Shown here piece after piece: positions 31,797 to 39,780 of a stretch of DNA of 64,000 bases. Source of the DNA: Acidimicrobiia bacterium (GTDB lineage Bacteria; Acidobacteriota; Terriglobia; Bryobacterales; Bryobacteraceae). Every line of letters begins with the position of its first letter. Positions within the stretch are counted from its first letter, which is position 1. Location: positions 1 to 64,000 of the forward strand of contig VFZE01000005.1 of NCBI GenBank assembly GCA_016871315.1, in the 5' to 3' direction. The position numbers and the translations under genes were made by a program. Under the pieces are notes generated by a model. The model was not told the DNA's origin. It searched no databases and was given only the letters and a program-made list of their open reading frames with translations.

Positions 31797-32396
31797 ATGA
31801 TCTCGAAGCTGATTCGGCGTACGCACATGTACCTGGCGCTATTCTTGAGCCCGTGGATCGTCATGTACGCACTGTCGACGATGGCAATGAACCACCGCAA
31901 GGGGCTGGAGGAGATTTTCGGCAATGGACCGCCGAAGTTTGAACGGCTGAAGGTAGTGGACGTGCCCGCGGGCGTTGTGAAGGCGGATTCCCCGCGGCCC
32001 GAGAATGCGAAGAGGCTACTTGATGCGCTCAAAATGGACGGCATGCACAACGTGCCCAAGGCGCGCGCCGATGGAACGCTGGTTGTCGTGCGGCATCCGG
32101 CCTCGGCTCCGGTCCGCATCACCTACCGGCCCGACACGGGCAAGGCGCTGATCGAAAAACAACAGGGCCGGTTCAGCTTTCTGCTGGAGCGGATGCACCG
32201 GCGGCGCGGGTATCAGCATCCCTACGGTGTCGACAAGGCGTGGGCATTCTCCGTTGACCTGGTAATCGTGGTGATCGTGTTCTGGGTGCTGAGCGGCTTG
32301 TGGATGTGGTGGGAACTGAAATCGGCGCGCCGGCTGGGGGCCTTGTCGATGGCGGGCGGTTTGGCGCTGTTCGCGTTTCTGGTGGCGGTGCTATGA
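31797..32396 (+). CDS. PepSY-type membrane protein, first of a pair
   Basis: The ATG at 31797 gives 199 residues: MISKLIRRTHMYLALFLSPW, a first helix with His, a periplasmic domain of about 110 residues (PYGVDKAWAFSV follows it) and two helices near the end (VVIVFWVLSGLWMWWELK). The arrangement, helix-PepSY-like domain-WMWW helix, resembles PepSY-associated membrane proteins involved in iron or flavin-linked reduction at the membrane. The frame upstream of 31797 has no supporting features. It overlaps the next gene by 4 bases. Confidence 0.75.
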   Translation: MISKLIRRTHMYLALFLSPWIVMYALSTMAMNHRKGLEEIFGNGPPKFERLKVVDVPAGVVKADSPRPENAKRLLDALKMDGMHNVPKARADGTLVVVRHPASAPVRITYRPDTGKALIEKQQGRFSFLLERMHRRRGYQHPYGVDKAWAFSVDLVIVVIVFWVLSGLWMWWELKSARRLGALSMAGGLALFAFLVAVL

Positions 32397-32992
32397 CATT
32401 CAACCATTTCAACCGGCGGCTTCATCTTTACCTCGGTCTCGCGCTGCTGCCCTGGTTTTTCATGTACGGCATCAGCAGCTACGTCTTCAATCATCCGCAG
32501 ACGTTTGAGCAGCGCTTCAAGGCGAGCGGAGTTCCGCTTTGGAAGAAGCGGTTCGAGCGTCACTATGACGTGCCCGTACCGGCGGATGGGGATCTGAAGG
32601 AACTCGGCGCGCGAATCATGCGTGACGCGGGACTCAATGGCAGCTTCGGAACGTATCGCCAGAACGAGAACCAGATTACCGTCTACGCGCACACGTTCTG
32701 GTGGTCGACACAGGCGAAGTATTTTGTGAATGAAAAACGCCTGCTCGCCGAAGACCGCGCCTTCCGCTGGGATCATTTCCTCACCGGCATGCATGCACGC
32801 GGCGGCTTCGATCAGGACAGCTTTCTCTCCGATGCCTGGGCAGTAGTCATCGATATCGTCTGCCTGGGCATGCTTTTGTGGGTGGCCTCCGGAATTTACA
32901 TGTGGTGGAAAATCTCCATCGTCCGCGGATGGGGCTGGGTTGCGCTGCTCGGCGGAGTGGCCAGTTTCCTGTTCTTCTTGTGGAAGATGTAG
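32393..32992 (+). CDS. PepSY-type membrane protein, second of a pair
   Basis: The start overlaps the preceding stop (ATGA). The 199-residue product repeats the layout of its neighbour: LHLYLGLALLPWFFMYGISS, periplasmic domain, MHARGGFDQ, then VVIDIVCLGMLLWVASGIYM with WWK. The His in the first helix and His in MHARG may carry haem, as proposed for the family. Together the two genes encode halves resembling one PepSY_TM protein, so they probably act as a heterodimer. No siderophore receptor lies nearby. Confidence 0.75.
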   Translation: MTFNHFNRRLHLYLGLALLPWFFMYGISSYVFNHPQTFEQRFKASGVPLWKKRFERHYDVPVPADGDLKELGARIMRDAGLNGSFGTYRQNENQITVYAHTFWWSTQAKYFVNEKRLLAEDRAFRWDHFLTGMHARGGFDQDSFLSDAWAVVIDIVCLGMLLWVASGIYMWWKISIVRGWGWVALLGGVASFLFFLWKM

Positions 32993-33085
32993 CCTTCGCA
33001 ACACTGGCCTCGGCGTCGGGTTCAACTCAAGTGATGTGATGGAACCTGCCGGATGACAGGCGCGTCTGTCGCATTGTTGAACATT

Positions 33086-34033
33086 ATGCGCAAACTACTC
33101 TTGTTTTCTTTCATCGCCGGTATTCCTCTTGCCGCTGCTTCTCCCGATTATTTTCCGCTTCATGTAGGCAACCAATGGGTCTACAGGCAGGGCGGCGCTT
33201 TTCCTGGCGAGCCGGTTGTGGTGGACATTCCGCGAAGTGAAGTATTTGAGGGCAGGTCCTATTCGCTGGTGCGCGGCTTCGGAGAAAGCAACGCATGGCT
33301 GAGGATGGACGAAAACGGCACACTCCACGCTTATGATCCGGACCGGCGTCAGGAGCTGGTCTGGGCCGCATTCGCCACGCCCGCCGGCGGAACCTATCGA
33401 ACGGCCATCAACCAGTGCAACAATATGGCCACCGTGGAATCCCGCGACGCCAAGGCCAGCGTGCCGGCGGGTGAATTCGGGAACGCGCTCGAGATCCGCT
33501 ACCCTGCGGCCAATTGCGCCGACGCCGGGTTGACATCGGAAAAGTATCTGCCGTGGATCGGTCTGGTGGAGCGGACTTCGCTGACTATCGCCGGGCCTCG
33601 AACTTGGAAGCTATCCTATGCACGCGTCGGAGGCGTGACCGTGCTGAGCGAGCCGGAGCATTCCTTTTCCTTGACGCTGGATCGCGCCGAGTACAGCGAT
33701 CCATCGCCTGTGCTGACCGGGCGCATGACACTCCGCTCGACGCAGCCGGATACGCCGCGGGAGCTGATGTTCCCGAGCGGACAGCGGTTTGACCTGGAGA
33801 TTCGCAACGAGGCGGGCGATCTAGTGTTCCTCTGGTCGGAGGGCAAGTTTTTCACCCTGGCATTAGGGAGCGAACGGATCACCGGAGAGAAGAACTGGGT
33901 CGCGGAGGTTCCGCTGGTTCGTGACCGGGTGCGGCTCCCTGCGGGCAACTACTCCGCCGAGGGTTGGCTCACGACAATGGAAGGGAAACGATATGCGGCT
34001 CGCGTGGGTTTTGCCGTTCGTCCTGTGCGCTAA
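33086..34033 (+). CDS. Secreted protein with C-terminal BsuPI-like domain, copy 1
   Basis: ATG 33086 follows TTGTTGAAC and starts a signal peptide, MRKLLLFSFIAGIPLAAA. The N-terminal 200 residues (DYFPLHVGNQWVYRQGG) form a beta-rich domain frequently found in acidobacterial exported proteins. The last 100 residues (LTGRMTLRSTQPD, LMFPSGQRFDLEIRNEAGDL, VFLWSEGKFF) match the BsuPI intracellular proteinase-inhibitor fold. The next gene is a close paralogue, and shared DNA (GTAGGCAACCAATGGGTCTAC at both N-termini is shared over 20 bases) shows tandem duplication. It might inhibit extracellular proteases, but this is only inferred. Confidence 0.75.
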   Translation: MRKLLLFSFIAGIPLAAASPDYFPLHVGNQWVYRQGGAFPGEPVVVDIPRSEVFEGRSYSLVRGFGESNAWLRMDENGTLHAYDPDRRQELVWAAFATPAGGTYRTAINQCNNMATVESRDAKASVPAGEFGNALEIRYPAANCADAGLTSEKYLPWIGLVERTSLTIAGPRTWKLSYARVGGVTVLSEPEHSFSLTLDRAEYSDPSPVLTGRMTLRSTQPDTPRELMFPSGQRFDLEIRNEAGDLVFLWSEGKFFTLALGSERITGEKNWVAEVPLVRDRVRLPAGNYSAEGWLTTMEGKRYAARVGFAVRPVR

Positions 34034-34967
34034 CGCGGCGGCACAGCAGCCGGATTACTTCCCGCTGCACGTAGGCAACCAATGGGTCTACCGCGTCGGC
34101 GGAACGCGGCCGGCCGAACCGCTGGTGCTTTCGATCACTCGCGGGGAACTATTCGACGGCCGTCATTATGTATTGCTCGAGGGCTGGACTCGCGGCAATT
34201 TCTGGCTGCGGCAGGATGAGAAAGGGGATCTTTACCGCTTCAACACGGAGACCCGTCAGGATGAGCTGTGGTACTCCTTCTTCGCCGAGCCTGGCCGAGT
34301 CTATCGCAACCAGCTGCCCTGGTGCTGCGGCCAGGGACGCGTTGCCTCGCGAGACGCAGAGTTCCGCGGCCCCATTGGCTCAGGCCGCGGCGCGCTGGAG
34401 GTGGGCGATCCCACTGTGTTCCAGATCGGCTTGGTCAAGGAACTGTTTCTTCCCTACGTTGGGCTGGTGAGCCGGTTCGAAAATGTGGGTGGACCGGCGG
34501 TGGCCACCTATGACCTGATCTACGCGCGGACCGGTGGCGTGACGGTGGTGGAGGAGCCGCAGGTAAGCTTCCGCCTCACCCTGGACGGATCGCTCTACTA
34601 CTCCGATCAAATGCCGCCACTCGACCCACGGCGCGCCGTGCCTCAGCTGACCGCACGGATCACATTACGCAACACGCAGCCGCAACCGCTGCGGCTCACC
34701 TTCCCCAGCGGCCAGCTCTTCGAGCTGGTGATCCGGAACGATAAAGGAGAGACCGTGCATACCTGGTCCGCCAACAAGCTGTTTCCACAGGTCGTACAGA
34801 GCCTTGAATTCGGCCACGGCGAGCATAGCTACATCGCGGTTGCTCGGTTGGGCGCCGGCGACCGGCCTCTCCCTGAGGGCCGCTACACCGCCGAAGCGTG
34901 GCTAACTACTCAAGGTCGAATTGTTTATTCCGCCACAGCCGGCTTTGAGATCATGCACGTTTTCTAA
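33993..34967 (+). CDS. Secreted protein with C-terminal BsuPI-like domain, copy 2
   Basis: The ATG at 33993, inside the end of copy 1, begins MRLAWVLPFVLCANAAAQ, a signal peptide; the frame before that is the shadow of copy 1. The 324-residue product has the same order: QPDYFPLHVGNQWVYRVGG, a beta domain with a CC pair (LPWCCGQG), then LTARITLRNTQPQ, LTFPSGQLFELVIRND and VHTWSANKLF. A 41-base overlap with copy 1 suggests translational coupling. Divergence in the middle third while both ends are conserved suggests different partners. Confidence 0.75.
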   Translation: MRLAWVLPFVLCANAAAQQPDYFPLHVGNQWVYRVGGTRPAEPLVLSITRGELFDGRHYVLLEGWTRGNFWLRQDEKGDLYRFNTETRQDELWYSFFAEPGRVYRNQLPWCCGQGRVASRDAEFRGPIGSGRGALEVGDPTVFQIGLVKELFLPYVGLVSRFENVGGPAVATYDLIYARTGGVTVVEEPQVSFRLTLDGSLYYSDQMPPLDPRRAVPQLTARITLRNTQPQPLRLTFPSGQLFELVIRNDKGETVHTWSANKLFPQVVQSLEFGHGEHSYIAVARLGAGDRPLPEGRYTAEAWLTTQGRIVYSATAGFEIMHVF

Positions 34968-35000
34968 CTGCCTCGGCGCAATGTTACTCTGATTCGAGCC

Positions 35001-35678
35001 ATGGAAAAAGCCGCGTTCAAGGAAGCCGCCCGGGCTCAAACCAGTTTTCTGGCTCCGCTGGAGAAAAAAAAACTGCTGTGGCTGGCGGCGCGAATGCCGG
35101 CATCGGTGAACTCTGACCATCTGACCGGGCTTGGGCTGCTTTCCACCATCGGCGCCGGGCTCGGCTACTGGTATGCAAGCCGTGATCCCGTGATTGGCCT
35201 GCTATTTGTCTGCGCGATGCTGGTGGCCAACTGGTTCGGCGACAGTCTGGACGGCACGCTGGCGCGGTACCGCAACCGCCAGCGCCCCCGCTACGGCTTC
35301 TATGTAGACCATATCGTCGACGCCTTTGGGACAACCTTCCTGATGGGCGGCCTCGCACTAAGCGGTTTCATGAGCCCTTCCATCGCCATGCCGCTGCTGG
35401 TTGTCTACCTGATCCTCTCCATCGAGAGCTATCTCACCACCTACACCATCGGCAAATTCCAGATCTCCTACTGGAAGTTCAGCCCCACCGAGCTGCGCAT
35501 CCTCCTCTGTATCGGCAACCTGGTCCTGCTGTGGCGTCCCTATGCGGAACTGTTGGGGCGCAATTTCCTCATCTTCGACATCGGCGGTGTCGTCGGCCTC
35601 ATCGGGATGGTGGCGATGCTGATTTCGGCCGTGGCACGGCACACCGCGCAACTTTACAGGGAAGAGCGGCTGCCATGA
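35001..35678 (+). CDS. CDP-alcohol phosphatidyltransferase family protein
   Basis: A 225-residue polytopic membrane protein with the family motif DSLDGTLAR and, after nine residues, GFYVDHIVD (D81, D84, D103, D107), metal ligands that bind the CDP-activated donor. The spacer is one longer than the commonest form. At least five further helices follow. It should make a phospholipid or phosphoinositol-like lipid by replacing CMP with an alcohol. Substrate cannot be told. Its stop overlaps the start of a GtrA-like gene. Confidence 0.85.
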   Translation: MEKAAFKEAARAQTSFLAPLEKKKLLWLAARMPASVNSDHLTGLGLLSTIGAGLGYWYASRDPVIGLLFVCAMLVANWFGDSLDGTLARYRNRQRPRYGFYVDHIVDAFGTTFLMGGLALSGFMSPSIAMPLLVVYLILSIESYLTTYTIGKFQISYWKFSPTELRILLCIGNLVLLWRPYAELLGRNFLIFDIGGVVGLIGMVAMLISAVARHTAQLYREERLP

Positions 35679-36097
35679 ACCTGCTTGCACGCTCCCTGAG
35701 GTTCTATGCCGTGGGCGGGGTTGGGATCGCGGTGCAGTTAGTTGCTTTGGGGGTGTTGAAGAGAGGGTTCGGGATGAACTACCTGTTGGCTACGGCCCTG
35801 GCCGTGGAGATCGCGATTCTGCACAACTTCCTCTGGCACCAGTTGTGGACCTGGCGGGACCGCGGCTCGGGGTGGGCAGAGGCGGGTAAGAGGCTGGTCC
35901 GGTTCAACCTGACAAGCGGCGGCCTCTCGATAGCCGCCAACGTCGTGTTGATGAGGCTATTGGCCGGGACTCTGGGCATCCATTATCTCTTGGCCAACCT
36001 GATCGCCATCGGCGCCACCGCGGCGGCCAATTTTCTGGCGAGCGAATGGTTCGTGTTTCGGCCGGAAAAGATGGCGAAACGCCCGTCGACTCAATGA
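35675..36097 (+). CDS. GtrA family membrane protein
   Basis: ATG 35675 (overlapping the previous TGA) opens a 140-residue protein with four helices: RFYAVGGVGIAVQLVALGVL, LATALAVEIAILHNFLWHQL with WTWRDR, a third, then ATAAANFLASEWFVF at the end. This is the GtrA/DPMS-associated family that helps move polyprenyl-linked sugars across the membrane. Translation coupling to a phosphatidyltransferase suggests a shared role in building an anchored lipid or glycolipid. Confidence 0.85.
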   Translation: MNLLARSLRFYAVGGVGIAVQLVALGVLKRGFGMNYLLATALAVEIAILHNFLWHQLWTWRDRGSGWAEAGKRLVRFNLTSGGLSIAANVVLMRLLAGTLGIHYLLANLIAIGATAAANFLASEWFVFRPEKMAKRPSTQ

Positions 36098-36170
36098 AAT
36101 GTGTAATTTGCCGCCCTCTTGTCCGGGGAGTATGCCCCTCTACGCCTCACCCCCTGCCCCGAATTGACCC

Positions 36171-36199
36171 TTGACACCGCCCGCGCTGATTGGTATGGT
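36171..36199 (+). promoter_or_regulatory. Sigma-70-type promoter of the M23 peptidase gene
   Basis: TTGACA (36171-36176), a 17-base spacer and TATGGT (36194-36199) make a strong housekeeping-type promoter about 100 bases before the ATG at 36299. The leader includes no strong ribosome-binding site that I could see. Confidence 0.7.
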
Positions 36200-36298
36200 A
36201 GAAAGCTGTAAACACAGAAGTAGCAGGCTCACCGGTCTGCCGTCACTTGCAGGCTCAAAAGACCAAGCTTGGGCCGCCGCAGTTCAAGCAATCGCATA

Positions 36299-37183
36299 AT
36301 GAAGCAAGACTACTTCATCGTAGTATTAGCGCACTCATTTCACGGCCGTCTCCGCCGGCTGCACATTCCCCACAAGGCCCTCTATATCCTGCTTGCGCTC
36401 GCCGTCATTGGGGGCTTCTCCGTCATGGGAATGGTCTCCAGTTATGCGCGGATGGCATGGAAGGTCTCCAACTACAACTCCCTGCAGCAGCAGTTTGAAA
36501 CATTGCGGGAGCGCTACGCACGGCTGCAGAAGTCCGCTCACCAGACCAACGAACAGTTGGCGACGCTTCAGGTCTTCGCCACCGAGGTTTCCTTGGCCTA
36601 TGGAGTGAAGCGGCAGCTCGAAGGGCCGCCGGACATCTCTGGGGAAGCGCCGCTGCTGCCAAGCTACCGGGACACACTGGAACAGTACAACTTCCTGAAG
36701 AGCGCCTCCATCTCGCGCGGCTTCCGGAAATACCCACGTTTATGGCAGGCCAACGTAAGGCCGAGTCTTTGGCCGATTCATGGAAGGCTGATGAGCAGCT
36801 TCGGGCTCCGCACAGATCCCTTTTCCGGTGAGGGAGCGTTCCACCCGGGTGTGGATCTTTCCGCGGAAGTGGGAACGCCCATCAAGGCCACCGCCGATGG
36901 AGTGGTTGTTCACGCCGAGTACGCTGGCAACTACGGGCGGCTGATCATCGTCGATCACGGCGGGATTCAAACCTACTATGCGCACCTTTCCCGTATCGAC
37001 GTCATCGCGGGACAGGAAGTCCGGCGGGCCCAGGCGATCGGCGCCTCTGGGGCCAGCGGCCGCGTGACGGCGCCTCACCTGCATTACGAGGTTCGCCAGG
37101 GCGGTAATCCGATCAACCCCTACATCTTCCTCGCGCGCTCGGCTGGCGGCGAAGCGCCCGCGGGCAAGGATCTGCCGTTCTAG
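36299..37183 (+). CDS. M23 family metallopeptidase (membrane-anchored)
   Basis: The ATG at 36299 gives 294 residues: MKQDYFIVVLAHSFHGRLRR, a membrane helix, a coiled coil (YNSLQQQFETLRERYARLQK), then the LytM/M23 domain with FHPGVDLSAEVGTP and HLHYEV. His in HPGVD, Asp in VD and His in HLHYEV are zinc ligands, all present, so the enzyme could cut peptidoglycan cross-links or act as an EnvC-like activator. The coiled coil plus single helix are usual for septal M23 proteins. Confidence 0.9.
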   Translation: MKQDYFIVVLAHSFHGRLRRLHIPHKALYILLALAVIGGFSVMGMVSSYARMAWKVSNYNSLQQQFETLRERYARLQKSAHQTNEQLATLQVFATEVSLAYGVKRQLEGPPDISGEAPLLPSYRDTLEQYNFLKSASISRGFRKYPRLWQANVRPSLWPIHGRLMSSFGLRTDPFSGEGAFHPGVDLSAEVGTPIKATADGVVVHAEYAGNYGRLIIVDHGGIQTYYAHLSRIDVIAGQEVRRAQAIGASGASGRVTAPHLHYEVRQGGNPINPYIFLARSAGGEAPAGKDLPF

Positions 37184-37235
37184 TTTCGCCGCGGTCCGCC
37201 TCGCTTCATTTCCTTCATATTCCCATTAAATTCAT

Positions 37236-37264
37236 TTGAATTATTTCTTAATTCATGCTACAAT
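37236..37264 (+). promoter_or_regulatory. Sigma-70-type promoter of the HTH/SEC-C gene
   Basis: TTGAAT (37236-37241), 17 bases and TACAAT (37259-37264) in a locally AT-rich stretch. Transcription from about 37271 leaves a very short leader with AAGGA before the ATG at 37284. It therefore excludes the longer reading frame that begins at 37236. Confidence 0.7.
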
Positions 37265-37283
37265 TCCACCCAAGGACCGCTCT

Positions 37284-37859
37284 ATGTCCGCTGCCACGCA
37301 TCCCTCCGCGAACCTATCGGCTGCCCAGCTACAGGTTATCGCCGCCCTTGCTTCGGGCTCCTCAGTCTCCGCCGCCGCCGCGCAGGCCGGCGTCCACCGC
37401 TCCACCATCCATAACTGGTTGAAATCACCATCATTTTCGACAGAATTCGACAAATCTCGACAGGATTATCTCGATACCCTCGGCGACCAGCTCCGCGACC
37501 TCAGCGCCAAGGCACTCGACACAATTCGACAGGTTCTCGACAACCCTGACGCTCCGCCCGCCGTACGCCTCCGCGCCGCGCTCGCCGTCCTCAACCGCCC
37601 CCACTTCCCCAATAAGGACTGGCATCTGCCGGAAAAACTCCACACCCCCGCCGAGCAGCACCATCACGCGGAAATGGATGCAATGGAGGCAGATTACCGT
37701 CTCCTGTGCCTGGAAGATCGCGTGCAAGCCGCCGCGAAACGCTCCCCTAATCCCAACGCCGCCACCGTGCCCCGCTCCGCTCCTTGCCCCTGCGGCAGCG
37801 GGCTCAAGTTCAAACGTTGTTGCGGCGTCTCAGCCCCGCCCCTACTCGGCGCCGCCTAG
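37284..37859 (+). CDS. Helix-turn-helix protein with C-terminal SEC-C zinc motif
   Basis: A 191-residue protein. Residues of about 10-55 form a helix-turn-helix (LQVIAALASGSSVSAAAAQA, then GVHRSTIHNWL), close to phage terminase small-subunit and phBC6A51-like HTHs; residues 60-130 are helical; the C-terminus has PCPCGSGLKFKRCCG, the SEC-C zinc-binding motif. The Cys pattern CxC(x8)CC is complete. Many Solibacter proteins join these two elements, and their role is not known. Its stop overlaps the convergent amidohydrolase remnant by 4 bases. Confidence 0.75.
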   Translation: MSAATHPSANLSAAQLQVIAALASGSSVSAAAAQAGVHRSTIHNWLKSPSFSTEFDKSRQDYLDTLGDQLRDLSAKALDTIRQVLDNPDAPPAVRLRAALAVLNRPHFPNKDWHLPEKLHTPAEQHHHAEMDAMEADYRLLCLEDRVQAAAKRSPNPNAATVPRSAPCPCGSGLKFKRCCGVSAPPLLGAA

Positions 37860-38423
37860 CGCTGGAACACAACTTCGCCGCCAACGATCGTGTAGAGGCA
37901 CTCGACATCCTTCTTAATAGACGCCGCCGGGATCTTCAGCGGATTCGCGGACAGGACAACCATGTCCGCCAGCTTGCCCACTGTGATCGATCCCTTCAGA
38001 GCCTCTTCGTACGACGAGTAGGCTCCGTTGACCGTATAGGCAGCCAGCGCATCCTCTATACGCGCCGTCATCTTGCCCTGCGCGCGCAGAATGCGGTAAA
38101 TCTCCTTCCCCCTCCGTGGAAACATCCAGCAGGTTCAACCCGTACAGCAGCCTCCCGGTCGCCTCAAAATGCACATGCGTATCGGTGAAGCCCGGAACCA
38201 CGAACCGCCCCTCGAGATCGATCACCCGCGTCGAAGGCCCGATCAGTGGCGCGGCGCCCGCATCGTCGCCTACATAAACTATGTTGGCTCCCCGCGCCGC
38301 CACCGCCTGCGCCGCAGGTTTTCGCGCGTCCCCGGTCCAGATGTCGCCATTCCGCACTACCAGCGTGGCAGGCGCTTGAGCGCCCGCCGAAGCCATCAGA
38401 GCAAGGAGCAGGAATACAAGCAT
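37856..38423 (-). pseudogene. Amidohydrolase gene with the catalytic centre deleted
   Basis: The first frame from ATG 38423 encodes a signal peptide, MLVFLLLALMASAGAQA, VVRNGDIWTG and FVVPGFTDTHVHFEATGRLL, the start of an imidazolonepropionase/YtcJ-type amidohydrolase. Near 38110 it shifts frame into KEIYRILRAQGKMTARIEDA and ends with VGKLADMVVLSANPLKIPAA, the end of the same family. Several hundred central residues with most metal ligands are missing. Both ends survive, so an internal deletion plus a frameshift removed the rest. Confidence 0.9.
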
Positions 38424-38451
38424 GCCGTGGCATGATACAACAGTGTGGAGT

Positions 38452-39777
38452 ATGGGAATCAACACAGATCGCAGGAAGTTCCTCACCACGGCCGGAGCCG
38501 CCACCGTCTATAAAATGACCGCCGCCGGCCCCCAACGGAAAGCCGCATCGGTCAATGGCGAAATCGGGCTCGGCTTCATCGGCAGCGGCATCCGCGGCAC
38601 GGGACTCATTGACGATTTCAAGCGCGTCACCGGCGTACGCATGATCGGCGTCTGCGACGTCTACAACGGCTGCCTGGAGCGCGCCAAGGAACAAATCGAC
38701 CCAGGCATCTTCACCACCAAGGACTACGAGCAGATCATCGCCCGCAAGGATGTCGACGCCGTCGTCATTGCGACGCCGGACCACCTCCACAAGAAGATGG
38801 TCCTCGACGCGCTCGAAGCCGGCAAGCACGTTTACATCGAAAAGCCCATGACGTGGAACCTCGACGAAGGCCCCAAGATCATCGCCGCCGAAAAGGCCTC
38901 CGGCAAACTCGTGATGGTCGGCAGCCAGCACAAGACCACCGCCCTCACCGCCAAGGCGCGCGAACTCGTCAAGTCCGGCGCCCTTGGCAAGGTCAACATG
39001 ATCCGCATGTCCAACCACCGCAACAACGCGCAGGGCGCCTGGAAGTACCCCGTTCCCCCCGATGCCTCCCCGAACACCATCGACTGGGAACGCTTCCTTG
39101 GCGAACGCCCCAAGCGCGCCTTCGACGCCCGAGTCTTCTTTCAATGGCGCTGCTGGTGGGAGTTCTCCGGCGGCGTCGCCACGGACCTCTTCGTTCACCT
39201 GCTCACTTGGCTCCACGAGGTCATGGACGTCAAGGCGCCGGTGTCGGCGGCAAGCTTCGGCGGCATCGTCCGCTGGAACGACGGCCGGAATGTTCCCGAC
39301 ATGATGGAATCCCTGTTTGAATACAAGGAAGGCTTCACCGCGAACTTATACGTGAATCTGGCCAACTCGGCGCCTCCGCGCGGCAACACCATCATGGGTG
39401 ACGCCGGCACGCTCGTCGATGAGATGCGCCGCCTGGTTGTCTACCCCGAACCCGTCGACCACGACGTCCAAAGTTACGGCACCTATCAGTGGCCCAAGGC
39501 CTTGCGCGCCGCCTATTACGAATCCCGCGGATGGCGCGCCGACGGCCGTCCCAAGGAGCCGCTCCCGCCGCCGGAAAAGCCCAAGGAGATTACCGTCGAG
39601 CGCGGCCCCTCACACGCCGAGCATTTCATCATCTCCATCCGCGACGGCAAGCCGAGCCGAGAAAACGGGGAGGAAGGCCACTACGCCGCCGGAGCCGCCC
39701 ACGTCGCCAATCTCGCTTACCGCAAAGGCAAGCGCATGAAGTGGGACTGCCGCACCAACAAAGTCAACGAAAGCTGA
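38452..39777 (+). CDS. Gfo/Idh/MocA family oxidoreductase, Tat-exported
   Basis: The ATG at 38452 opens MGINTDRRKFLTTAGAA, a twin-arginine signal. The 441-residue protein has a Rossmann domain (LGFIGSGIRGTGLID), ATPDHLHKKMVLDALEAGK and YIEKPM, the catalytic Lys of the family, then a C-terminal alpha/beta domain. Periplasmic members oxidise sugars or cyclitols with tightly bound NAD(P). The sugar is unknown. It is divergent from the broken amidohydrolase, with under 30 bases between the starts. Confidence 0.9.
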   Translation: MGINTDRRKFLTTAGAATVYKMTAAGPQRKAASVNGEIGLGFIGSGIRGTGLIDDFKRVTGVRMIGVCDVYNGCLERAKEQIDPGIFTTKDYEQIIARKDVDAVVIATPDHLHKKMVLDALEAGKHVYIEKPMTWNLDEGPKIIAAEKASGKLVMVGSQHKTTALTAKARELVKSGALGKVNMIRMSNHRNNAQGAWKYPVPPDASPNTIDWERFLGERPKRAFDARVFFQWRCWWEFSGGVATDLFVHLLTWLHEVMDVKAPVSAASFGGIVRWNDGRNVPDMMESLFEYKEGFTANLYVNLANSAPPRGNTIMGDAGTLVDEMRRLVVYPEPVDHDVQSYGTYQWPKALRAAYYESRGWRADGRPKEPLPPPEKPKEITVERGPSHAEHFIISIRDGKPSRENGEEGHYAAGAAHVANLAYRKGKRMKWDCRTNKVNES

Positions 39778-39780
39778 GCG

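Noticed and set aside
38164-39216. 350-residue minus-strand frame across the oxidoreductase start
   Set aside because: It crosses the amidohydrolase remnant and oxidoreductase in the wrong phase, with Gly/Val/Asp-rich composition typical of antisense to high-GC coding sequence.
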